A DNA stretch of 64,000 bases. Source: Vibrio bathopelagicus. GTDB taxonomy: Bacteria > Pseudomonadota > Gammaproteobacteria > Enterobacterales > Vibrionaceae. This document shows, piece after piece, positions 59,654 to 64,000 of the stretch. The notes beneath the pieces were generated by a model that saw only the letters and a list, made by a program, of their open reading frames with translations, did not search any database and was not told the origin of the DNA. How positions within the stretch are numbered: position 1 is the first letter of the stretch; every line of letters begins with the position of its first letter. Made by a program: the position numbers and the translations under genes. The DNA lies in contig NZ_CP062500.1 of the NCBI RefSeq assembly GCF_014879975.1, positions 2,480,001 through 2,544,000 on the forward strand. Reading direction: 5' to 3'.

Positions 59654-59666
59654 TTGCATTATGCAA
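59654..59666. promoter_or_regulatory. LuxO-binding site
   Basis: A perfect palindrome TTGCATTATGCAA, the form of known LuxO boxes (TTGCA-N3-TGCAA). It lies about 75 bases upstream of the qrr1 sigma-54 promoter and about 50 bases from the luxO start. Confidence 0.85.
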
Positions 59667-59729
59667 ATTAACCACAGTATTTGTGGAACATTTCTTTCTC
59701 TGTTTTAAACAATCAATGTGTTATCTATG

Positions 59730-59745
59730 TGGCACGAACGATGCA
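59730..59745 (+). promoter_or_regulatory. Sigma-54 promoter of qrr1
   Basis: TGGCACGAACGATGCA has the -24 GG at 59731-59732 and the -12 GC at 59743-59744 with correct spacing, predicting a start at about 59756. Confidence 0.9.
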
Positions 59746-59755
59746 GTTATCTATA

Positions 59756-59849
59756 TGACCTTCGGGTCACCTAGCCAACTGACGTTGTTAGTGGACTTTG
59801 TGTTCACAAACGTAAGCCAGTAGAACATTTCCTACTGGCTGTTTTTTTG
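59756..59849 (+). ncRNA. qrr1: Quorum regulatory small RNA Qrr1
   Basis: Hfq-dependent small RNA of about 94 bases that base-pairs with the luxR/hapR-type, luxO and aphA messages. It carries the first hairpin (TGACC-TTCG-GGTCA), then the invariant Qrr core CTAGCCAACTGACGTTGTTA and a final terminator hairpin AGCCAGTAG with its complement and seven Ts. The middle hairpin (GTGGACTT/GTTCAC region) differs from that of V. cholerae as I recall it. Position divergent from luxO is the one conserved for qrr1. Confidence 0.95.
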
Positions 59850-59922
59850 TCTGAAATACTCGCACTCTTGTCTTTTCAGATATGTACTTTTTGAGTAAGA
59901 AATACGATTAGCTGAAGTGAGA

Positions 59923-61953
59923 CTAGCTATTAGTAATAAACTGCTTTCTTAATTGTTCAATTTCATCACGCTTCTGTGCCGCCAATTCAAATTCCAAGTT
60001 CTGAGCATGTTGATACATCGCCGCTTCAAGCTTACTGATCTCTTTATCAAGCTGCTGTGGTGTAAGCACTGCATAACTTTCAGAAGGTTCAGCAACCTTA
60101 GATAGTGGAACTTGCTTAGATTGTCGCTGTTGTTTGGATTTAGTCAGGTCACCCAGCTCCATAATATCTTTGATATTACGTTTAAGCGCTTGTGGCGTGA
60201 TACCTTGCTCTTCGTTGTAAGCTTGTTGTTTTTCTCTACGACGATCAGTCTCATCAATCGCTTTTCTCATTGATTTGGTAATCGAGTCACCATACAAGAT
60301 AGCCCGACCTTCAAGGTTACGTGCCGCACGACCAATGGTCTGTATCAGAGAACGCTCAGAACGTAAGAAGCCTTCTTTGTCTGCATCAAGAATAGCCACC
60401 AGCGATACTTCAGGCATATCCAAACCTTCTCGAAGTAAGTTAATGCCCACCAACACGTCAAACTCACCCAGTCGAAGATCTCGAATGATCTCTACACGCT
60501 CGACCGTATCGATATCTGAGTGCAAGTAGCGAACCTTAACACCATGCTCACTAAGGTATTCAGTTAAGTCTTCTGCCATTCGTTTAGTTAGCGTCGTAAC
60601 AAGCACGCGCTCTTCTTTGACTGAACGTATTCTGATTTCAGACAGTAAGTCATCAACCTGAGTCGCAACCGGACGTACTTCAATAATAGGATCAAGCAAG
60701 CCAGTCGGACGAACCACTTGATCAGCAATTTCGCCGTCTGATTTTTCAATCTCATAGTTACCAGGCGTTGCTGAAACGAATATCGTCTGCGGAGCGATCG
60801 ATTCAAACTCTTCAAACTTCATCGGACGGTTATCTAACGCCGAAGGCAGTCTAAAGCCAAACTCAACCAAGGTTTCCTTACGAGAACGGTCACCTTTATA
60901 CATCGCCCCTATCTGAGGAACCGTCACGTGTGACTCATCGATAATCAAAAGGCCGTCATTTGGCAGGTAATCAAATAAGGTTGGCGGTGCTTCTCCTTCA
61001 TTACGCCCACTCAGATAGCGAGAGTAGTTTTCAATACCTGAGCAGAAACCCAGCTCCGTCATCATCTCGATATCAAACTGAGTTCTTTGAGAGATACGCT
61101 GTTCTTCGAGAAGCTTGTTGTTATCTTTTAAATATTGCGCCCTATCGCGCAACTCATCCTTAATCTTCTCAATCGCTTCAAGGATTTTCTCTCTTGGAGT
61201 GACATAGTGCGTTTTTGGGTAAACCGTAAAACGTGGTAAGTCTCTTTGTTTAATGGCACCGGTTAGTGGGTCAAAAATGCTAATGCAATCGACTTCATCA
61301 TCGAACATTTCGATTCGGACTGCATCTTGATCGGATTCCGCAGGGAAAATATCAATCACCTCACCACGAACACGAAACTGACCGCGTTCAAACGCAACGT
61401 CATTTCGCGAATATTGAAGCTCAGCCAAGCGGCGTAAAATATCACGCTGATCCATCACCTCACCACGACTCAAGTGAAGCATCATTTTCAAATAAGACTT
61501 AGGATCACCAAGACCATAGATAGCCGATACAGACGCTACGATGATAGCGTCTTTTCTCTCTAATAAGGCTTTGGTCGCTGATAGCCTCATTTGTTCGATG
61601 TGGGCATTCACAGACGCATCTTTCTCGATGAATGTGTCTGTGGTCGGAACGTAAGCTTCTGGTTGGTAGTAATCGTAGTAAGAAACGAAGTACTCGACGG
61701 CATTATTTGGAAAGAAAGATTTCATCTCGCCATAAAGCTGAGCAGCCAACGTCTTGTTCGGCGCTAACAGAATGGCAGGTCTTTGCGATTGGGAAATGAC
61801 ATTAGCGAGAGTAAAGGTTTTACCTGAGCCCGTTACCCCTAATAGAGTTTGATGTGCCAAACCAGAATCTAATCCATCTAGTAATCTGGTTATCGCTGTC
61901 GGCTGGTCACCGGACGGGCTGTAGTCCGATACCAAATCAAAGAGTTTGCTCAT
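59923..61953 (-). CDS. uvrB: Excinuclease ABC subunit B
   Basis: Damage-verifying helicase-like subunit of nucleotide excision repair. It has 676 residues, as usual. Walker [11 protein letters not shown] lies near 39-48, the beta-hairpin [12 protein letters not shown] near 92-103, and helicase motif II DESH near 338. TIGRAARN is motif VI near 541. The UvrC-binding UVR motif at the C-terminus is [24 protein letters not shown] (parts LEAAMYQHA and [11 protein letters not shown]). A LexA-like box lies just upstream. Confidence 0.97.
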   Translation of the reverse strand: MSKLFDLVSDYSPSGDQPTAITRLLDGLDSGLAHQTLLGVTGSGKTFTLANVISQSQRPAILLAPNKTLAAQLYGEMKSFFPNNAVEYFVSYYDYYQPEAYVPTTDTFIEKDASVNAHIEQMRLSATKALLERKDAIIVASVSAIYGLGDPKSYLKMMLHLSRGEVMDQRDILRRLAELQYSRNDVAFERGQFRVRGEVIDIFPAESDQDAVRIEMFDDEVDCISIFDPLTGAIKQRDLPRFTVYPKTHYVTPREKILEAIEKIKDELRDRAQYLKDNNKLLEEQRISQRTQFDIEMMTELGFCSGIENYSRYLSGRNEGEAPPTLFDYLPNDGLLIIDESHVTVPQIGAMYKGDRSRKETLVEFGFRLPSALDNRPMKFEEFESIAPQTIFVSATPGNYEIEKSDGEIADQVVRPTGLLDPIIEVRPVATQVDDLLSEIRIRSVKEERVLVTTLTKRMAEDLTEYLSEHGVKVRYLHSDIDTVERVEIIRDLRLGEFDVLVGINLLREGLDMPEVSLVAILDADKEGFLRSERSLIQTIGRAARNLEGRAILYGDSITKSMRKAIDETDRRREKQQAYNEEQGITPQALKRNIKDIMELGDLTKSKQQRQSKQVPLSKVAEPSESYAVLTPQQLDKEISKLEAAMYQHAQNLEFELAAQKRDEIEQLRKQFITNS

Positions 61954-61968
61954 AGGTTGCCATTTCCA

Positions 61969-61988
61969 TACTGTGTTTTTAATCAGGT
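61969..61988. promoter_or_regulatory. LexA-like SOS box before uvrB
   Basis: TACTGTGTTTTTAATCAGGT has the required CTG-N10-CAG and a TACTG flank. It ends 16 to 35 bases before the uvrB start. E. coli uvrB is an SOS gene, which fits. Confidence 0.6.
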
Positions 61989-62413
61989 CATTGTCACTCT
62001 ATGAGCCATCTCGTTGCAACTATTATCTAGAGAAATGCGCCTTAAGATTGAATATCAGTGATAGCTTTTATTTTTAGAACTTGGTATTATCCGTGCCCCT
62101 GCAAAGTTTCCTCAGCTAAATTACTCGAATTTTAATCCACTACTTTTCCCCAAAAAATCTAAAAATACCGCTTGTTTTACTGTTCGCTTTATAATCTACA
62201 AAAGTTATACAACCGTGATATTTTGGTACTATTCTTTTAAATACATCACGTTAGCTATAATTTTTGCATTTTCAGATTTACCTCAATTATTGTTGTTAAA
62301 GTTTCACACACACACTTATCCACAATTTTGGTGGATAACTAAAGCAAAGCTAAATCCGATAAGGCGTCCAAGAAAGTAAAGTTTTTTATCTTGTTTTTTT
62401 CTGCTATTTTTTA
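61989..62413. other. uvrB to tRNA-Asn gap
   Basis: A 425-base AT-rich gap with no frame of note. It holds the inverted DnaA-like boxes described separately and several T-runs. I see no terminator or further gene. Confidence 0.5.
62316..62338. promoter_or_regulatory. Inverted pair of DnaA-like boxes
   Basis: TTATCCACA at 62316-62324 is a perfect DnaA box, and TTATCCACC on the other strand (62338-62330) differs at one base. Six bases separate them. The same bases can form an eight-base hairpin stem, so this could also be an RNA or DNA structure. Confidence 0.5.
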
Positions 62414-62442
62414 TTGACAGAAAATAGGACTATTATTAGAAT
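62414..62442 (+). promoter_or_regulatory. Promoter of tRNA-Asn
   Basis: TTGACA (62414-62419) and TAGAAT (62437-62442) are exactly 17 bases apart. A GC-rich TCGCGTCG discriminator follows, typical of stringently controlled stable-RNA promoters. Confidence 0.85.
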
Positions 62443-62462
62443 TCGCGTCGCTAACAAGCAAT

Positions 62463-62538
62463 TCCCCTTTAGTTCAGTTGGTAGAACGGCGGACTGTTAA
62501 TCCGTATGTCGCAAGTTCAAGTCTTGCAAGGGGAGCCA
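62463..62538 (+). tRNA. tRNA-Asn (GTT)
   Basis: 76 bases folding as a full cloverleaf. The acceptor stem TCCCCTT pairs with AAGGGGA, the discriminator is G, and CCA is encoded. The D-arm has AGTTCAGTTGGTAGA, the anticodon GTT lies in GGACTGTTAATCC, and the T-arm is GCAAGTTCAAGTCTTGC. Confidence 0.97.
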
Positions 62539-62547
62539 AATTAAAAG

Positions 62548-62575
62548 AAGCCGCATCACTCGATGCGGCTTTTTG
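62548..62575 (+). terminator. Terminator of tRNA-Asn
   Basis: AAGCCGCATC and its complement with a short loop are followed by TTTTT, ten bases after the tRNA. Confidence 0.9.
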
Positions 62576-62892
62576 CGTTTTGGGCTGTTTAAGGTCTGAT
62601 TTACCCCTCATTTCAATCATTTCGCTCGCCGGAAATCAGCAACAGTCTCTGAACCGTTAACGGCAAGCGTCAATCCAATTTAGAATGATCTTGCTAAGGA
62701 TCTACTCCAAACTCTCATATTAATCTGTCTCACCGATTAAATTTGTACGTCTATACTTACTGCAGCTTTGATAATCAATCGATTACCTGATGTTTTTTTC
62801 ACCAAGTGTCTAAATCCCTAGTGATCCTTGGTTGTTATTAGGTGAGCAAAGCAGGATAATATCGGGATCGGAATCTCAAGAATTAATCCATT
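62576..62892 (+). promoter_or_regulatory. rsx operon upstream region
   Basis: A 317-base gap. A CCGTTAACGG palindrome lies near 62651-62660. I see no strong -10/-35 pair and only a weak ribosome-binding site before rsxA. Nothing else was recognised. Confidence 0.35.
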
Positions 62893-63471
62893 ATGACCGA
62901 ATACCTTTTGTTGTTGGTTGGCACTGTGCTGGTCAATAACTTTGTGCTAGTGAAGTTTTTAGGGCTATGTCCTTTCATGGGGGTCTCCAAGAAACTGGAG
63001 ACTGCGATTGGCATGGGCCTCGCGACGACTTTCGTTCTAACGTTAGCGTCGGTATCTGCATACCTAGTAGAAACCTACATCCTTACCCCTCTGGGTATTG
63101 AATACCTGCGTACCATGAGTTTCATCTTGGTTATCGCGGTAGTCGTTCAATTTACGGAAATGGTCGTTCACAAAACCAGCCCAACTCTTTATCGCCTATT
63201 GGGTATTTTCCTACCTCTTATCACCACCAACTGCGCGGTGTTAGGTGTGGCACTTTTGAACATCAATGAAAACCACAACTTCATTCAGTCGATCATCTAT
63301 GGTTTCGGCGCAGCGGTTGGTTTCTCTCTTGTTTTGATCCTATTTGCTGCGATGCGTGAGCGTATTGCGGTTGCTGATGTTCCAATGCCATTCAAAGGCG
63401 CATCGATTGCGATGATCACAGCAGGCCTAATGTCTCTGGCATTTATGGGCTTTACTGGTTTGGTGAAATAA
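62893..63471 (+). CDS. rsxA: Ion-translocating electron transport complex subunit RsxA (RnfA)
   Basis: Inner-membrane subunit of the Rnf/Rsx complex, which moves electrons between NADH and ferredoxin coupled to ions; in E. coli the complex also keeps SoxR reduced. It has 192 residues and six membrane segments. Family marks: [20 protein letters not shown] near residues 15-34 (parts [10 protein letters not shown] and CPFMGVSKK) and the Cys-bearing ITTNCAVLG near 110. rsxB follows after two bases. Confidence 0.96.
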   Translation: MTEYLLLLVGTVLVNNFVLVKFLGLCPFMGVSKKLETAIGMGLATTFVLTLASVSAYLVETYILTPLGIEYLRTMSFILVIAVVVQFTEMVVHKTSPTLYRLLGIFLPLITTNCAVLGVALLNINENHNFIQSIIYGFGAAVGFSLVLILFAAMRERIAVADVPMPFKGASIAMITAGLMSLAFMGFTGLVK

Positions 63472-63473
63472 GC

Positions 63474-64000
63474 ATGAGTACCATTTTAATTGCGATCATT
63501 GCGCTAGCTGTTTTAGCCGCTGTTTTTGGCGCTATTTTGGGCTTCGCTTCTATACGCTTTAAAGTAGAAGCCGATCCTATCGTCGATCAAATCGATACCA
63601 TTTTACCGCAAACTCAATGTGGCCAGTGTGGCTACCCAGGTTGTCGCCCATACGCAGAGGCGATCGCTAACGGAGACAAGATCAACAAATGTCCTCCTGG
63701 CGGCCAAGCAACCATTGAGAAACTAGCAGACTTAATGGGCGTAGAGGTTGAAGACTCCGCTCATGACTTAGATAACAAAGTAAAAACCGTTGCTTTCATT
63801 CATGAAGATATGTGTATCGGCTGTACCAAGTGTATTCAAGCCTGCCCTGTTGATGCCATTGTCGGTGGTACCAAGGCACTGCACACAGTAATCAAAGATG
63901 AATGTACAGGTTGTGATCTATGTGTCGCACCGTGCCCTACTGACTGTATCGAAATGATTCCAGTGGCAACAACGACTGAAAATTGGAAATGGCAGATGAA
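63474..64000 (+). CDS. rsxB: Electron transport complex subunit RsxB (RnfB), cut by window edge
   Basis: Iron-sulfur subunit of the same complex; 175 codons are in the window and the frame runs off the end. It has an N-terminal membrane segment (about 3-25). The 4Fe-4S cluster region follows, with CGQCGYPGC near 49-57 and a fourth Cys in NKCPPGG near 74. Two ferredoxin-type clusters come next: [12 protein letters not shown] near 114-125 and [12 protein letters not shown] near 144-155. The start ATG 63474 is two bases past the rsxA stop region. Confidence 0.95.
   Translation, partial: MSTILIAIIALAVLAAVFGAILGFASIRFKVEADPIVDQIDTILPQTQCGQCGYPGCRPYAEAIANGDKINKCPPGGQATIEKLADLMGVEVEDSAHDLDNKVKTVAFIHEDMCIGCTKCIQACPVDAIVGGTKALHTVIKDECTGCDLCVAPCPTDCIEMIPVATTTENWKWQM

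Noticed and set aside
62478..62660. A short open frame starting inside tRNA-Asn
   Set aside because: It begins within the tRNA and runs through its terminator; an accidental frame.

Overview
The window is a piece of a Vibrio chromosome, most likely chromosome 1 of a member of the Splendidus clade. This rests on a vibrio-type quorum-sensing locus (luxO-luxU with a divergent qrr1 small RNA beside uvrB), vibrio-like protein sequences throughout, moderate GC, and core gene orders conserved in gammaproteobacteria. The species call is inference. Nearly all of it is ordinary core chromosome: I see no prophage, insertion sequence, CRISPR array, integron or toxin-antitoxin pair.

Layout. 0-2.5 kb: a patatin-like lipase cut by the window edge, a 29-residue YnhF-like membrane protein and two small outer-membrane barrels. 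2.6-17.3 kb, almost all on the minus strand: the conserved lipid/replication cluster yceD-rpmF-plsX-fabH-fabD-fabG-acpP-fabF-pabC-mltG-tmk-holB-tatD, then ptsG. It is flanked by a Maf pyrophosphatase and rluC. 17.3-24.1 kb: rne with a long leader, a SulP anion transporter, a low-molecular-weight phosphatase and a corrinoid adenosyltransferase. 24.3-31.4 kb: an AsmA-family protein, udk, apbC (mrp), metG and a DUF1456 protein. 31.6-37.9 kb: fadR divergent from nhaB, dsbB, a SEC-C protein, a lone pseudopilin and dusC.

37.9-47.3 kb: a Cache-GGDEF diguanylate cyclase beside a solute-binding protein with no transporter partner, yfbV, ackA-pta, a second GGDEF protein and a glutathionyl-hydroquinone reductase. 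47.5-53.1 kb: a complete oligopeptide ABC transporter operon, oppABCDF. 53.7-57.8 kb: moaABCDE behind a molybdenum-cofactor riboswitch, with a YvcK-like gene divergent from it. 57.8-62 kb: luxU-luxO, qrr1 and uvrB (with a LexA-like box). 62.3-64 kb: an inverted pair of DnaA-like boxes, tRNA-Asn, rsxA and the start of rsxB.

How the parts fit: acetyl-CoA links several blocks. The fab cluster consumes it, ackA-pta exchanges it with acetate, and FadR (encoded here) has a good candidate operator upstream of acpP. Signalling is represented by the LuxO/Qrr1 switch and two diguanylate cyclases. Only one of these cyclases keeps the product-inhibition site.

I did not find a clearly new large system. 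The items most worth a second look are the 8-bp/7-bp tandem repeat array in the 3' untranslated region of rluC, the roughly 43-bp dispersed palindromic repeats, the solute-binding-protein/Cache-GGDEF pair, the FadR-like site at acpP, the inverted DnaA-like boxes beside tRNA-Asn, and the long structured region before nhaB.
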